Positions 26,177-36,738 of a DNA stretch of 64,000 bases are shown one piece after another. Numbering within the stretch: position 1 is the first letter of the stretch; the number at the start of each line of letters is the position of its first letter. Origin of the DNA: Micrococcaceae bacterium Sec5.1. Lineage in GTDB: Bacteria > Actinomycetota > Actinomycetes > Actinomycetales > Micrococcaceae. The notes beneath the pieces are model-generated. The model was not told the DNA's origin, did not search any database, and saw only the letters and a program-made list of their open reading frames with translations. The DNA lies in NCBI GenBank assembly GCA_039636795.1, contig CP143430.1:744001-808000 (forward strand). The letters are read 5' to 3'. Position numbers and translations under genes: made by a program.

Positions 26177-27184
26177 TCAGGCCCGCACAGCATCCAGTTC
26201 GACCCCGATGCGCCGGCCGAGTTCCTCTTCTCCGAGTGTCTCGGATCCACCGTGGGCACGCAGGAACAGCAACGACTCAAGGCGGAGGAACCGCCATTCG
26301 CGCTCGGCTTCGTGGTTGCCGTTATCGATCGCGCGGAAGATTTCCTTGTCGTACAAATTCGGTTCGTTCAGGGCGCGTTGGCGGACCTTCGCGGCGATTC
26401 GGGCCTTGAAGGGGTCTGTTTCCTCAGACTCATGGGCGCGCAGCAATTTCTCGTACACGGCCCCGCGTTCGGTTTGTCCACCCTCCCGGCAAATGAAGCT
26501 GGAGAGTGCCAGGGCGCGTTCGATCGACGCCCAGCGGTCGGGGTTGCCGTCAAAGGGAAGCACGTTCAGGAGATCCGCCACAGCCAGGGCGTTGTCCGGA
26601 TCGCGCAGCACGATGCAAAGATCGAACGCCAGGTTACTGAGATCCCGGAGGCAGCTGCCGGATTTGGTGTTGATGCCCTTCGCCAGCCTTTCGGCGAGTA
26701 CTTGAACGCCGTTTTTGCCCTTGTGATTGGCGACGGCGGCCCGCACCACGGCTTCTGGCGTCCCGTCCGGCTCGGGGATCAGCGCGAGCTCTTCGGGGAC
26801 CGGCGTGGTAACCGCAGGCGGCGTTTCCGGGCGTGGGGGAACGACGACGGCGGAACCCGCTGCTGCGTCAGAGTCGCCTTCCAGCGAGGTGCTGGACTCC
26901 TCGCCATCTTCAGATTCAGGCTGGCGGACGGCGGCTTCGGGTGCGGCCGAGCCAGCCGAAGCTCCGTCACCCACTGGCACACTGGAGCCAACAGCGATCC
27001 GCACCGTCCCGCCGTCGACCCTTGTCACCAGCAGCAGCGCGGGAACGCCATAATCATCGTTCTGGACCTCGATACTGCCGATTTCCTCGGCGGGCCCGTC
27101 TCCGGGCAGGAACACAAAGTCTCCGGGTTGCAGGTCCCCAGCCTGCTTTTCGCGGTATTGCTGTGAGGCTGGGCTGTGAGTCAT
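26177..27184 (-). CDS. Hypothetical protein with N-terminal small domain and helical C-terminal domain
   Basis: 335 residues. The N-terminal segment to about residue 65 (LQPGDFVFLPGDGPAEEIGSIEV) looks like a beta-rich hint/KOW-like module. An acidic, Pro/Ala-rich linker spans about 70-130. A helical region with repeated Arg/Leu patterns (DLSNLAFDLCIVLRDPDNALAVADLLNVLP) follows and may be TPR-like. I do not recognise a characterised family. It is transcribed with or after the NUDIX-like gene on the same strand. Confidence 0.65.
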   Translation of the reverse strand: MTHSPASQQYREKQAGDLQPGDFVFLPGDGPAEEIGSIEVQNDDYGVPALLLVTRVDGGTVRIAVGSSVPVGDGASAGSAAPEAAVRQPESEDGEESSTSLEGDSDAAAGSAVVVPPRPETPPAVTTPVPEELALIPEPDGTPEAVVRAAVANHKGKNGVQVLAERLAKGINTKSGSCLRDLSNLAFDLCIVLRDPDNALAVADLLNVLPFDGNPDRWASIERALALSSFICREGGQTERGAVYEKLLRAHESEETDPFKARIAAKVRQRALNEPNLYDKEIFRAIDNGNHEAEREWRFLRLESLLFLRAHGGSETLGEEELGRRIGVELDAVRA

Positions 27185-27257
27185 CGGAAGTCCTTTGGTT
27201 CTCTTGCGGTCCGCCGTCCAGTCTACAAACTCCAGCCGCCGCAGGACGCGGGACCCG

Positions 27258-27317
27258 CTAAAGGACGATGCCGAACTATAGGACTATGCCCGAACTAGAG
27301 GACGATGCCCGAGAAAG
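27258..27317. repeat. Triplicated 18-19 bp unit at the end of the NUDIX-like gene
   Basis: Three tandem copies of CTAnAGGACnATGCCCGAA begin at 27258, 27276 and 27295. The third is the 3' end of the gene on the minus strand (FSGIVL then TAG). The two downstream copies each retain a TAG. The coding end has therefore been duplicated twice beyond the stop codon. Confidence 0.8.
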
Positions 27318-27834
27318 CCAGCGCCTGGCGGACGAGGTTGCCGCGACCGCCCTCGAACTCCTGTTGAACGTCGTCACTCAGGACTTCCTGCGGCGTCATC
27401 CACGTGAGTTCCAGGGCGTCCTGGCGCGGTTCGCATTCGCCGGTGACGGGGATGATAAAGACCAACGACACCGCGTGTTGACGGTCGTCGGTGAAGCCTG
27501 TCTGGGACGGCGCGGGGAAGTATTCGGCCACGGTGAAGGGAACAGGGCTGATGGGCAGCTGCGGGAATGCGAGGGGGCCAAGGTCCTTTTCCATGTGCCG
27601 CAACAGGGCCGCCCGGATGGTTTCACGGTAAAGCACGCGGCCGGAGACGAGGTAGCGAACCATGTTGCCGTCGGCGTCGCCCTGGAGGAGGGAACCGACT
27701 TCATTGACGTATCCGAGCGGATCCAGGCGAACGGGGACTGCCTCCACGTAGACCATGGGAAGGCGGCCGCGGGCTTCGAAGAGGTCTTCGTCGGAAAGCC
27801 AGCCTGGATACGGGTCGGGTGTACGTACGCTCAT
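27295..27834 (-). CDS. NUDIX-like DUF4916 protein
   Basis: 179 residues, beginning PYPGWLSDEDLFEARGRLPMVYVEAVPV, a hallmark of the DUF4916/NUDIX-like family common in actinobacteria. The region RETIRAALLRHMEKDLG occupies the NUDIX-box position but lacks the full G-x5-E-x7-REUxEExGU signature, so hydrolase activity is doubtful. Stop TAG at 27295 is followed by two extra copies of the terminal 19 bp. Confidence 0.72.
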   Translation of the reverse strand: MSVRTPDPYPGWLSDEDLFEARGRLPMVYVEAVPVRLDPLGYVNEVGSLLQGDADGNMVRYLVSGRVLYRETIRAALLRHMEKDLGPLAFPQLPISPVPFTVAEYFPAPSQTGFTDDRQHAVSLVFIIPVTGECEPRQDALELTWMTPQEVLSDDVQQEFEGGRGNLVRQALAFSGIVL

Positions 27835-27911
27835 GGTTAAGTTCTACCGCATCCCCAGCCGAACTTCCTTGGCAGCAGCGCCGTGGCTGCGGGGTTACGC
27901 TCTCGGCTGTA

Positions 27912-28625
27912 TTACGCGGCCGGGACTGGTGACTTCTCCACGACAACCGACGCCGGCGCCGCGCCGCTCACAGCATCCGGGTTGGCGACGTACAGGACGT
28001 CTTCGGTGATCCTGGCCTCGATGCCCGCAGCCTTGAGGCGCTCCAGCAGTGGTTCCAAATCGCCGTCGTACTCAAACGCGAGGTCCCCGTTGGTGGCGTC
28101 CGCACCGTGGATGACGCGCAGTATGCCGCCGTTCTTGGTGGTGAAGGTCGCCGATTCGTCGTCCTCCGTGCGTGGCCGGGCTCCGATGTTGCGCAAAACA
28201 TTTGCGGAGAACGCCACCAAAGGGCTCACCCACGTCCCTGCCACCGTGAGTGCCGGGTCGGCATCAGTGGATGTGGCCCAGCTGCCATCTGCTGCCCGTC
28301 GCGCGGGGAAAGCAAAGAACTCGAAACCGTCATCGGCCGAGATCCGCACCGTGGGCCCGTAGGAGGCCTGATGAAGCTCTGCTTGGCTGCCCTCTTCCTC
28401 AGTACGGCGTGCGAACTCCTCCAAGTTCCCTACCTCGACACTGAAGATCGTGTAACCATCCAGTGGGTGGCCGTGCTCCAGCCGGCCCATCGCGAGGCGA
28501 CCCGAGCCGGCGTCGAACTCTTGCCAGTCGCCGTCGTCCACCGTCTTCACCAAACCCAGCGCCTGCAGCAGCGTGGTCCACTGCTCAAAGTGCGATGTGT
28601 AGTGGATGGGGCGGGCTCGCAACAT
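27912..28625 (-). CDS. VOC-family (glyoxalase/dioxygenase fold) protein
   Basis: 237 residues from ATG 28625, which has AGGAGG 4 nt upstream. Two consecutive beta-alpha-beta-beta-beta modules are visible (PIHYTSHFEQWTTLLQALGL; then WVSPLVAFSANVLRNIGARP). The usual metal-binding His/Glu residues are not obvious in every position, so catalysis is uncertain. The upstream open frame to 28892 is antisense to the YdeI-like gene and rejected. Confidence 0.8.
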   Translation of the reverse strand: MLRARPIHYTSHFEQWTTLLQALGLVKTVDDGDWQEFDAGSGRLAMGRLEHGHPLDGYTIFSVEVGNLEEFARRTEEEGSQAELHQASYGPTVRISADDGFEFFAFPARRAADGSWATSTDADPALTVAGTWVSPLVAFSANVLRNIGARPRTEDDESATFTTKNGGILRVIHGADATNGDLAFEYDGDLEPLLERLKAAGIEARITEDVLYVANPDAVSGAAPASVVVEKSPVPAA

Positions 28626-28706
28626 GGGTCCTCCTGGGCTGGCTTCGCTGGCACTCCGGCTTCTGACCTCCACACTATGCGGTCGGGTTTGCCGCAGAAT
28701 GAATCC

Positions 28707-29330
28707 ATGCCCATCGAGCTTGAAGAATTGATCGTCAAGGACGCGGCCGAATGGCGTGCGTGGCTTGAGGCGCACGCTGCCGACAGCCCAGGTGTGTGGC
28801 TTGTCCTGCACAAAAAAGGTGGGACCGTCACGGAGCTGGATTACGACGCCGCGCTGGACGAGGCGCTCTGTTTCGGCTGGATCGACGGCCAATCAAAAAG
28901 CCGCGACGCCTACAGCTACTTCCAGCGCATGACACCCCGGGGGCGCCGGAGCATCTGGTCAGCACGAAACGTCGGGCACATCGCCCGCTTGGACCAGGAA
29001 GGCAAGATGACCGCAGCGGGATGGGCCGCCGTCGACGCCGCCAAAGCCGATGGGCGTTGGGAAGCTGCCTACGCCGGTCCTGCGGATTCCGTGGTTCCTG
29101 ATGATCTCGCCGCTGCCATCGCGGCTGTCCCGGAGGCGCAGGCCATGTTCGACGTCCTGACGTCCCAGAACCGCTTCGCCCTCATACACAGGACCAACCT
29201 TGTCAAAAGGGCAGACACGAGGGAGCGGAAGATCGCCGGTTTTGTGGAGATGCTTGCCCGGCACGAGGCGCCATACCCTCAGAAGAAACGCCCGGCTTCG
29301 GAGCCCAGGCAGGCTTCCCAGCCCGGATAG
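28707..29330 (+). CDS. YdeI/OmpD-associated family protein
   Basis: 207 residues. The family pattern WRAWLEAHAADSPGVWLVLHKK, DEALCFGWIDGQSK and YFQRMTPRGRRSIWSARN is clear, and the C-terminal end has the RNRFALIHR-type segment (SQNRFALIHRT). Members are linked to resistance to cationic peptides and acid, but the mechanism is not established. It is divergent from the VOC gene with 81 bp between them. The start ATG 28707 lacks a strong ribosome site. Confidence 0.88.
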   Translation: MPIELEELIVKDAAEWRAWLEAHAADSPGVWLVLHKKGGTVTELDYDAALDEALCFGWIDGQSKSRDAYSYFQRMTPRGRRSIWSARNVGHIARLDQEGKMTAAGWAAVDAAKADGRWEAAYAGPADSVVPDDLAAAIAAVPEAQAMFDVLTSQNRFALIHRTNLVKRADTRERKIAGFVEMLARHEAPYPQKKRPASEPRQASQPG

Positions 29331-29331
29331 C

Positions 29332-30498
29332 TCAGGCCTCAGGCGCGAACGCCACTCCTTCACCCACGACGCGGAGGCTGAGCTCCGTGCCGGGCTTGGT
29401 GATGGACGCATTCCAGTGCCGGATGGTGATGATCTCGCCTCCGCCGGGGTAGCGGTGGCCATTTCCGGATAGGACGCCGTCCGCTGCGGTGTACGCGCCG
29501 AGCCTTATTCGAACAGTCGTTTCGGGACCGAAGTAGTCCGTGTCCACAACCACGCCTCGAATGGGGCCGTCGGGTGCGATGCGGATCTGCTCCGGGCGGA
29601 GCATGAGCTGCACCTTGCCCTGTGCTGGTGGCCGGCGGACGGGAATCCCGCCCAGGGAACAGGTGGCCAGGGACCCTTCCATCCAGGCATCCAGGATCAC
29701 GGCGTCGCCGAGGAACTCTGCTGTGGCGCGGTCGGCTGGGCGCGTGTAGACGACAAAGGGGTTGCCGATCTGTGCCAGCTTTCCGCCGCGCATGATGGCA
29801 ACTTGGTCGGCAAAGGAAAGAGCCTCGGCTTGGTCATGCGTTACAAGGATGGTTGTCACGCCTGCCGCATTGAGCACCTTGGCCACCGCTCGCCGCGTAG
29901 CTACGCGAAGCCCGGCGTCGAGTGCCGAGAACGGCTCATCCAACAGCATGAGCTCCGGTTCGCGGGCCAGGGCACGTGCCAGGGCAACGCGTTGTTGCTG
30001 CCCGCCGGACAACTGGTGCGGGCGCCGCTTCGCCATGGAGCCGTCCAACGACACCATTTCGAGCAGTTCCTGGACGCGGGAAGCAACGGCCCGGCGGCCG
30101 CCGTCGAGCTTTCCGGAATCCAAGCCAAAAGCGACGTTCTGTCCCACGGTCAGGTGTGGGAAAAGAGCCCCATCCTGGGCGACGTATCCCACCTGCCGTT
30201 TGTGCGCAGGGAACCACACACCATTGCCCGCAACCGTTGAGCCGTTCAGGGAAATAGTCCCGGTGTCTGGGTGCTCGAAGCCAGCGATCAAGCGAAGCAG
30301 CGTAGTTTTGCCCGAGCCGGAAGGACCAACAATGGCCGTGGTTCCGCCCTTGGCCACGGAAAGATTGACTCCCTTCAGCACAGCCTGGGAACCAAAATTC
30401 TTTGTGACCTCAGAGATGTCCAAGTGCGTGTTGGTGGTGGGCACAATGGACGGCGCCACGCGGGGTGACGGGAGCCTGGGTGGAGATTGTTCGGTCAC
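29332..30498 (-). CDS. fbpC: Iron(III) ABC transporter ATPase
   Basis: 388 residues. Walker [13 protein letters not shown]-loop [15 protein letters not shown], signature [15 protein letters not shown], Walker [13 protein letters not shown] and the switch His in [12 protein letters not shown] are all intact. A C-terminal TOBE region follows ([17 protein letters not shown]). It powers the FbpB permease, and the two genes overlap as ATGA. It is the last gene of fbpABC. Assignment to iron rests on the cluster and its iron box. Confidence 0.92.
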   Translation of the reverse strand: MTEQSPPRLPSPRVAPSIVPTTNTHLDISEVTKNFGSQAVLKGVNLSVAKGGTTAIVGPSGSGKTTLLRLIAGFEHPDTGTISLNGSTVAGNGVWFPAHKRQVGYVAQDGALFPHLTVGQNVAFGLDSGKLDGGRRAVASRVQELLEMVSLDGSMAKRRPHQLSGGQQQRVALARALAREPELMLLDEPFSALDAGLRVATRRAVAKVLNAAGVTTILVTHDQAEALSFADQVAIMRGGKLAQIGNPFVVYTRPADRATAEFLGDAVILDAWMEGSLATCSLGGIPVRRPPAQGKVQLMLRPEQIRIAPDGPIRGVVVDTDYFGPETTVRIRLGAYTAADGVLSGNGHRYPGGGEIITIRHWNASITKPGTELSLRVVGEGVAFAPEA

Positions 30499-32096
30499 TG
30501 TCCGGCCACTTTCTTGGACTGTTGGAAAAGAAGGTAGGTCATCGGGGCGGAAAGCACGATCATCAGCAGCGCATAGGGTGCGGCGCCTGTGTAGTCGATC
30601 TCGCTGCTCTTGCTCCAGAACTCTGTTGCCAGGGTGCGGGTTCCATTGGGCGAGAGCAGAAGGGTTGCCGTGAGTTCGTTGACGATGGCCAGGAAGACAA
30701 GCGCAGCCCCGCCTGCCGCCGCCGGTGCGGTGAGCCGCAAGGTCACCCTGAAGAAGGACACCAGCGGAGCTTTGCCAAGGGATTGAGCGGCTTCATCGAG
30801 CTCTTTGGGGGCCTGGGCCAGTCCGGAGCGGATGTTGACCAGCGCCCGTGGAAGGAAGAGGAGAACATAGGCGGCCACCAGCACGCTGGCACTTTGGTAG
30901 ATGCCGGGAACTGCGCGGATGCTGACGGTGACGAAGGCGAGGCCCACCACGATTCCGGGCAGGGAGCTGGTGACGTAGTTGGACAGTTCAAGCATCTTGC
31001 TGAACCAGCTGGGATGCCGAACCGCCAAGTAGGCCATGGGAAAGGCAACGATCGTGGTAACTGCCGCGCCGGCAGCGCCGTACAGGAGGGTCTGCAGCAG
31101 CGCGGGCAGGAATTCGTCGGCGGCCCATACCTCGGCACCTCCGGCAGAAAGCCAGCGCAGGACGAACCAGACAGGAAGGCCAAACGCCAACCCTGTCAGG
31201 GCAAGCAAAGCGAGCTGCGCCGGAGCTTGGTATCCGCCCAGGGGCGCCCGAGTTGCTTTCGCTTGGGCGCCTGAGCCAATCCGCGCGTAGCGGGCGGTCC
31301 CTCGGCTCTTGACTTCGGCAAGGAGAAGAAGCAGGCAGAGGAAGACCAGGACGCTGGCCAGCATGTTTCCGGCGGCACCGTTGAACGTCGACTGGAACTG
31401 GACCATGATCGCCGTCGTGAAGGTATCAAAGCGGATCATTGCGAAAGCGCCATACTCGGCGAGGAGGTGCAAGGCGACCAGCAACGCACCTCCGGTCATT
31501 GCGATACGAAGCTGCGGGAGCACTACCCGGAAGAACACGGCCCAGGAACCAAGGCCAAGCGACGCGGCAGATTGTTCGATCGCCGGATCCAAGCGCCCCA
31601 GCGTGGCGGCGGCGGGAATGTAAACCAAAGGGAAATAGGAGAGGGTGGCGATCAGCACGCCGGACCAGATGCCCTCCATTGAAGGTACGGCCGATACCCA
31701 TGCGTAGCTGTTGACGAAGGCGGGAATGGCAAGCGGTGCCGCCAGTGCAACTGCCCACCAGCGGCTCCCGCGTAGCTTGGTGCGCTCAACCAGCCAAGCG
31801 CCACCCACCCCAAGAATGAGGCACAACGGCACTGTCAGGACCATCAACATGACGGTGTTCAACAGCAGCTCGCCTACGCGGGGGCGAACAATGAGTTCGA
31901 CGGCGGTGTCCCAGCCTGTCGCTGCCGTCATGAAGATGACGTAGCCCAGCGGCATCAGGGAAAACAGTGCGATCAACACCGCCAGCAACGACACCGTGGA
32001 AACGCCGAATGGCGGGCGAGGACGTTTGCCCTTGCCCGCCGTCGTCGTGCTCCCTGCCGACTGTGGAATGTCGGGAGCCGATAGATCAGTGCTCAC
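30495..32096 (-). CDS. fbpB: Iron(III) ABC transporter permease
   Basis: 533 residues with about 12 transmembrane helices in two homologous halves, each with an EAA-like loop ([45 protein letters not shown]). This is the double-length permease of the SfuB/FbpB type. It starts only 4 bp after the fbpA stop and overlaps fbpC by 4 bp, so the three are one transcript. Confidence 0.92.
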   Translation of the reverse strand: MSTDLSAPDIPQSAGSTTTAGKGKRPRPPFGVSTVSLLAVLIALFSLMPLGYVIFMTAATGWDTAVELIVRPRVGELLLNTVMLMVLTVPLCLILGVGGAWLVERTKLRGSRWWAVALAAPLAIPAFVNSYAWVSAVPSMEGIWSGVLIATLSYFPLVYIPAAATLGRLDPAIEQSAASLGLGSWAVFFRVVLPQLRIAMTGGALLVALHLLAEYGAFAMIRFDTFTTAIMVQFQSTFNGAAGNMLASVLVFLCLLLLLAEVKSRGTARYARIGSGAQAKATRAPLGGYQAPAQLALLALTGLAFGLPVWFVLRWLSAGGAEVWAADEFLPALLQTLLYGAAGAAVTTIVAFPMAYLAVRHPSWFSKMLELSNYVTSSLPGIVVGLAFVTVSIRAVPGIYQSASVLVAAYVLLFLPRALVNIRSGLAQAPKELDEAAQSLGKAPLVSFFRVTLRLTAPAAAGGAALVFLAIVNELTATLLLSPNGTRTLATEFWSKSSEIDYTGAAPYALLMIVLSAPMTYLLFQQSKKVAGQ

Positions 32097-32100
32097 AGAA

Positions 32101-33159
32101 TTACAGGAGTCCTGCCTTGGTCATCAGATCGGTGACCTTTGTGGAGTTCAGCTTTGCAGGGTCAACGGTAGGTGCCTGCAGCTCCTTGATGGGCACAAGC
32201 TTGTCATTGGCATCCACCTGCGAGGCGATGGCGTACTCGAACGAGGTACCGGTCTTCAGGATTTCCTGGCCCTTCTTGCCGGTGATGAACTTCAGGAATG
32301 CCTGGGCATCCGCTGCCTTCTTGGACGACTTCAGGACACCGCCGCCGGAGACCGAGAGGAACGCGCCCGGATCCTGGTTCTTGAAGAAGTACGGTGTGAC
32401 GTTCTTGGAGTTCTCGCCGGTCTTGGCCTGGTCGCCATAGTAGTAATAGTGGTAGATCAGGGCGGCGTCCACTTCACCGGCGTTGACGGCCTTCATGGCC
32501 GTGCTGTTGCCCTTGTAGGCTTTGAAGTTTTCCTTCATGCCCTTGAGCCACTCTTCCGTGGCGGCTTCGCCCTTAAGCTCGAGCAGCGCTGCGACGATCG
32601 CCTGGAAGTCAGCACCGGACGGTGAAGCGGCCCACTTGCCCTTCCACTCCGGGTTCGCCAGGTCCAGCATCGACTTGGGCAGCTTGTCTTCGCTGATCTT
32701 GTTTTTGTCGTACACCAGGACGGTGGAGCGGGCTGCGATGCCGGTCCACTTGCCCGTGGAAGGACGGAATTCAGCGGGGACCTGATCCAACGTGGCCTTG
32801 TCCACGTCCGCAAACAGTCCTGCATTCTCAACCTGCGCCATTGCGGGGGAGTTCTCCGTCAGGAATACGTCTGCCGGAGAAGCAGCACCTTCCTGGACGA
32901 TCTGGTTGGAAAGTTCGGTATCCGAGCCCTGCCGCATGGTGACCTTGATGCCGGTTTCCTTGGTGAAGGCGTCCACCCATTCCTGGGTCAGGCTCTCATG
33001 CTGCGCGTTGTACACCGTGATGCCATCGCCCGAAGCGGCCGCATCGGACGGTGAACCCGAGGCGGCAGGGGTGCCGGCATTGGAGCCACAGGCGGTGAGG
33101 CCAAGGGCGGCGGATGCGAGCAGGGCGATGCCCGCCAGCGCGTTTTTGGAGAGCTTCAT
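32101..33159 (-). CDS. fbpA: Iron(III)-binding lipoprotein
   Basis: 352 residues. A signal peptide ends in the lipobox LTACGS at about residues 21-26, and the mature protein is an extracellular-solute-binding family 1 protein. A tyrosine-rich segment HYYYYGD near residue 225 corresponds to the Tyr pair that binds Fe(III) in FbpA/Fut[18 protein letters not shown] opens the mature fold. First gene of the operon, with a DtxR/IdeR-like box about 96 bp upstream. Confidence 0.92.
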   Translation of the reverse strand: MKLSKNALAGIALLASAALGLTACGSNAGTPAASGSPSDAAASGDGITVYNAQHESLTQEWVDAFTKETGIKVTMRQGSDTELSNQIVQEGAASPADVFLTENSPAMAQVENAGLFADVDKATLDQVPAEFRPSTGKWTGIAARSTVLVYDKNKISEDKLPKSMLDLANPEWKGKWAASPSGADFQAIVAALLELKGEAATEEWLKGMKENFKAYKGNSTAMKAVNAGEVDAALIYHYYYYGDQAKTGENSKNVTPYFFKNQDPGAFLSVSGGGVLKSSKKAADAQAFLKFITGKKGQEILKTGTSFEYAIASQVDANDKLVPIKELQAPTVDPAKLNSTKVTDLMTKAGLL

Positions 33160-33254
33160 AAGGGCTTCTTTCTGCGAACAAAGACACAGAGTGCCAAGCT
33201 TTGGGCTTGTTCCGTGTGAGCGGGAAGGTTTGGGGGAACCCGCTGAGAAAAGCG

Positions 33255-33273
33255 TAGGTTAGGCAAACCTATG
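33255..33273 (-). promoter_or_regulatory. DtxR/IdeR-type iron box
   Basis: The 19-bp sequence TAGGTTAGGCAAACCTATG matches the DtxR/IdeR consensus TTAGGTTAGSCTAACCTAA at most positions and is an imperfect palindrome. It lies 96-114 bp before the fbpA start. In actinobacteria such boxes repress iron uptake when Fe(II) is sufficient. Confidence 0.8.
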
Positions 33274-33342
33274 CTTCCAAAGCCTGAAGGGCTTATGTGA
33301 CAAGGATCACAACAATTACGGAACTATTGCGTGCCGTAATTG

Positions 33343-34500
33343 CTAGCTCGCCAACGTGGCTGCCGCCTCCAGCGTCATCCAGGCCTGCAGTTGGGTGGAA
33401 AGCTCGACGGCGGTCCCCGCCGGATACGTCTCACTCGCCGGGCGCAGGGGGTTGGGGGAGAAGGTGAGGCCTGGACTTTTCGGATCACTGCGGGACTCCG
33501 TGCGGCCGTCCCAGAAGGCCCCGGCTGTGCTGAATACGAGGCCCCTGGCTGCCTTGCGCGTGGTTTCCGGGAGACGCTGATCCCTCGCGGCGAGTGCAAG
33601 GTAGCGGATCAGGATGCCGGTAAAGAGGCCCCCATCCCCGGTTCCATCACCGTGAATTACTTGCGTGCCGGGCATCGTGAGCTCCCTTGCAACGGCCTCG
33701 ATCAGATGGGCGGCGCGGTCCAGGTTCTCCACTCCGCCCAGTTCCAGGAGTGCCCCAAGGATTGGCCCTTGGTTGTAGGTGTAGATCGCATCTTCGAGGA
33801 TTACTTGCCCCTTGCGCAGCCGTAATCCGTCGAGATAAAGGCCTCGATCGGGGTGAAGGAGCTTACCGTTCAGCCAATTCACCAGGGCTTGAGCCCTCTC
33901 ACGATGATCGGTTCGTGCGAAGTAGAGGGCCACAGGGGCCGTTGCCGGGGTGTTCTTGAAGTCCCTCTTGGTACTCCAGAATGTTCCGCCACCCAGGTCG
34001 TCCGTGGAGGCTGAGTCGAATTGAAGCGTCAGCTTCCGGCGGATGTATGCATTCCGGCGACGTCCGGGCTTTCGCGTCTCCTCGGCCAGCTTTTCCAGCC
34101 GAAGCGTGGACAATGCCAGCCAGGCCATGTCGTCGTAGTAATTGTTGACGTACCGGAAGAAGTTTCTGAGCCGGATGGTGGTGACCAGCCGGGAAGCGAG
34201 CCGTCCCGCGCTCGGGCGGGAGTCGCCGTCGAACCTCGTTTTGGTGGCCAGTTCGCGGAGGCCAGTGTCCACCAGGCAGTCGACGTAGTGCGCCTGCCAC
34301 CAGTAGTGCCATGGACCGAGAAGGCTGCGGATGCCCCTGGAGGGGGTGCTGATGGCGCCGATGTGGGTGCCTGGGAGGAAAAGCAGCCGTCGACCGAAGG
34401 CGCGTGTGACAGAACGAGCGGCCTCATCTGCGCGAATGGCCCACATTGCCGCCTCCGTTGCAGGTGGTTGCTGGCCGGCGGGATTGCTTTCGGTGGGCAT
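33343..34500 (-). CDS. Glycoside hydrolase family 76-like protein
   Basis: 385 residues. The GH76 (alpha-1,6-mannanase) pattern has the paired Asp in NNYYDDMAWLAL and the region GGGTFWSTKRDFKNTPATAPVALY, with YNQGPILGALLELG later. No signal peptide is visible, so it may act inside the cell, unlike many GH76 enzymes. A mannan or mannose-containing oligosaccharide substrate is inferred from the family. Confidence 0.87.
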   Translation of the reverse strand: MPTESNPAGQQPPATEAAMWAIRADEAARSVTRAFGRRLLFLPGTHIGAISTPSRGIRSLLGPWHYWWQAHYVDCLVDTGLRELATKTRFDGDSRPSAGRLASRLVTTIRLRNFFRYVNNYYDDMAWLALSTLRLEKLAEETRKPGRRRNAYIRRKLTLQFDSASTDDLGGGTFWSTKRDFKNTPATAPVALYFARTDHRERAQALVNWLNGKLLHPDRGLYLDGLRLRKGQVILEDAIYTYNQGPILGALLELGGVENLDRAAHLIEAVARELTMPGTQVIHGDGTGDGGLFTGILIRYLALAARDQRLPETTRKAARGLVFSTAGAFWDGRTESRSDPKSPGLTFSPNPLRPASETYPAGTAVELSTQLQAWMTLEAAATLAS

Positions 34501-34591
34501 GGAACCAGCCTATCGGGGGCCCAAGGTGCGCCGGATCACAATTCCAGTTAACATGCATTAACGGATTTGAGTTCTGCATCAAGGAGGATGG

Positions 34592-35440
34592 ATGGACATC
34601 AAGGGCACGGTCGCGCTGGTCACCGGCGGGGCGTCAGGCTTGGGCGCGGCAACCGCTAAGCGTTTGTTCGACGGCGGAGCGTCGGTGGTGCTGGTGGACC
34701 TGCCAAATTCTGCCGGGGAGGATTACGCGGCGGAGTTGAACACCATTGGCTCGGCGGCTGGCTCGAACAGAGCTGGCTCGAATGCCGCGGGTTCCGCTGC
34801 TGGGGACTCAGTTCCACGGGCTGTCTTTGCCCCCGCAGACGTGACCAACGAAGCCCAGGTCCAGGCCGCCGTCGACGCCGCCGCTTCGCTGGGAACCCTG
34901 CGGATCGTAGTTAACTGCGCAGGCATTGCCACGCCGGGCAAGGTCCTGGGCCGTGAGGGTGTCCTGCCCCTCGAGGCATTCAACAAAGTCATCCAGATCA
35001 ACCTCATTGGAACCTTCAACGTCATCCGCCTGGCAGCTGCGGCCATGGTGGAAAATGAGCCGGTCACTACCGAATTAGGCGGCCCGGAACGCGGAGTCAT
35101 CATCAATACGGCGTCCGTCGCCGCTTTCGAAGGGCAGATCGGCCAGCCAGCCTATGCCGCATCCAAGGGTGCTGTTGCGGCGATGACACTGCCCCTGGCG
35201 CGCGAGTTCGCCCGCTCCCTGATCCGGGTTGCCACCATTGCCCCCGGCATCTTCGAGACTCCGATGATGGCCGGATTGCCGCAGGCGGCCCAGGAGTCGC
35301 TCGGCCAGCAAGTACCCCACCCTGCACGGCTCGGCCGTGCGCCCGAATACGCCAATCTTGCCGCCCACATCGTCGAGAATGCCATGCTGAACGGCGAGAC
35401 GATCCGGCTGGACGGCGCCATCCGCATGGGCCTGAAATGA
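34592..35440 (+). CDS. SDR, 3-hydroxyacyl-CoA dehydrogenase type-2-like
   Basis: 282 residues. It has [11 protein letters not shown] (cofactor loop), [10 protein letters not shown] and the catalytic [11 protein letters not shown] with INTASV before it. The arrangement resembles HSD10 (3-hydroxy-2-methylbutyryl-CoA dehydrogenase). An unusual low-complexity insertion of Ala/Gly/Ser/Asn (around residues 52-70, repeats of AGS) follows strand 2. An AAGGAGG ribosome site precedes ATG 34592. It overlaps the acyl-CoA dehydrogenase by ATGA, suggesting joint action in beta-oxidation or isoleucine breakdown. Confidence 0.87.
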   Translation: MDIKGTVALVTGGASGLGAATAKRLFDGGASVVLVDLPNSAGEDYAAELNTIGSAAGSNRAGSNAAGSAAGDSVPRAVFAPADVTNEAQVQAAVDAAASLGTLRIVVNCAGIATPGKVLGREGVLPLEAFNKVIQINLIGTFNVIRLAAAAMVENEPVTTELGGPERGVIINTASVAAFEGQIGQPAYAASKGAVAAMTLPLAREFARSLIRVATIAPGIFETPMMAGLPQAAQESLGQQVPHPARLGRAPEYANLAAHIVENAMLNGETIRLDGAIRMGLK

Positions 35441-36711
35441 TGGGGGACTACAGCGGAGGGCCGGCTCCCGCGGGTTCGGGGCGCTACATACCGGCGTCTG
35501 AGGCGGACCTGCCCACGGCCGACTTCTTCGACTTTGAGTCTCTCCTGAGTGTCCAGGAACAGCGGAAACTCAACGAGCTCCGCTCCTTCCTTGCCGCCGA
35601 GATCGCGCCCTACGCCGGACAGTGGTGGGATAAAGCTGAGTTCCCCGAACACATCCTGCCCAAGCTTGCGGCCCTTCGGCTCAGCGCTCCAGCCCAGCGC
35701 GGCTACACACACTTGTTCGCCGGGCTGGTCATTGCCGAGATGACACGGGTGGACACCTCCATCGCGACGTTCTTCATGGTCCACCACGATCTCTTCGTTG
35801 AATCGCTTTACGACTTTGGCAGCGACGCCCAGCAGGACAAATACCTCGACGACGCCTCAAACCTCCGCACCACAGGCGCCTTTGCGCTCACCGAACCAGA
35901 GCACGGATCCGACGTCGCGGGCGGTATGCAGACAACAGCACGCCGTGTGCAAAGGGCGGAGTCCGACGGCGGCGATTACTGGGTGATCAACGGCGCCAAG
36001 CGCTGGATCGGCAACGGGACGTTCTGCGACTACATGCTGGTGTGGGCCAAAGATGAAAGCGATGGCGCTGTACGGGCATTCATCGTTGACGCCTCGCTAC
36101 CGGGTATCACCCGGAGCCGGATTGAGAACAAGATCGCCCTGCGGACAGTGCAGAATGCCGACATTCTCTTCGAAGACGTCCACGTCACGGAATCAGACCG
36201 TTTCGCAGGAATCAGCAGTTTCGCGGACACGAACCACCTCCTGCGCGGCTCACGGATCATGGTTGCCTGGCAGGCAGTCGGCCAGCAGTTGGCAGCCTTC
36301 GATGTCGCGCGGCAGTACGCGGTGGAACGACTGCAGTTCGGTAAACCCCTTGCCCGGTTCCAGCTGATCCAACAGCACCTGGTGGACATGCTCGGCAACG
36401 CCGTGGCCAGCATGGGAATGATGGTGCGGATCGCCCAACTTCAGGAGGGCATTTCCCGCGACGCGCAAGGTGCCCGGCACGGCGGTGCCGACATGTCACA
36501 GGTGGCTCTGGCAAAGGCCTACTGCAGTGCACGGATGCGTGAAAGTGTGGCCTTGGGACGCTCCATCCTGGGCGGAAACGGTATCGTCACCGACTACAAA
36601 ATTGCCAAGATCTTCGCCGACGCTGAGGCCATCTTCACCTACGAGGGCTCATATGAGATCAACTCATTGATCGTGGGCCGTGCAGTAACTGGTGTCTCTG
36701 CCATCGTCTAG
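35437..36711 (+). CDS. Acyl-CoA dehydrogenase (glutaryl-CoA dehydrogenase-like)
   Basis: 424 residues of the flavin-dependent acyl-CoA dehydrogenase fold. FAD/substrate motifs are [17 protein letters not shown] and [17 protein letters not shown]. The catalytic base is probably Glu in [20 protein letters not shown], the position used by glutaryl-CoA-type enzymes. Coupled to the upstream SDR by ATGA. The acyl chain is unknown. Confidence 0.9.
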   Translation: MMGDYSGGPAPAGSGRYIPASEADLPTADFFDFESLLSVQEQRKLNELRSFLAAEIAPYAGQWWDKAEFPEHILPKLAALRLSAPAQRGYTHLFAGLVIAEMTRVDTSIATFFMVHHDLFVESLYDFGSDAQQDKYLDDASNLRTTGAFALTEPEHGSDVAGGMQTTARRVQRAESDGGDYWVINGAKRWIGNGTFCDYMLVWAKDESDGAVRAFIVDASLPGITRSRIENKIALRTVQNADILFEDVHVTESDRFAGISSFADTNHLLRGSRIMVAWQAVGQQLAAFDVARQYAVERLQFGKPLARFQLIQQHLVDMLGNAVASMGMMVRIAQLQEGISRDAQGARHGGADMSQVALAKAYCSARMRESVALGRSILGGNGIVTDYKIAKIFADAEAIFTYEGSYEINSLIVGRAVTGVSAIV

Positions 36712-36738
36712 CCAGCCGCTGTCCGGGTTCCCGGCGCT

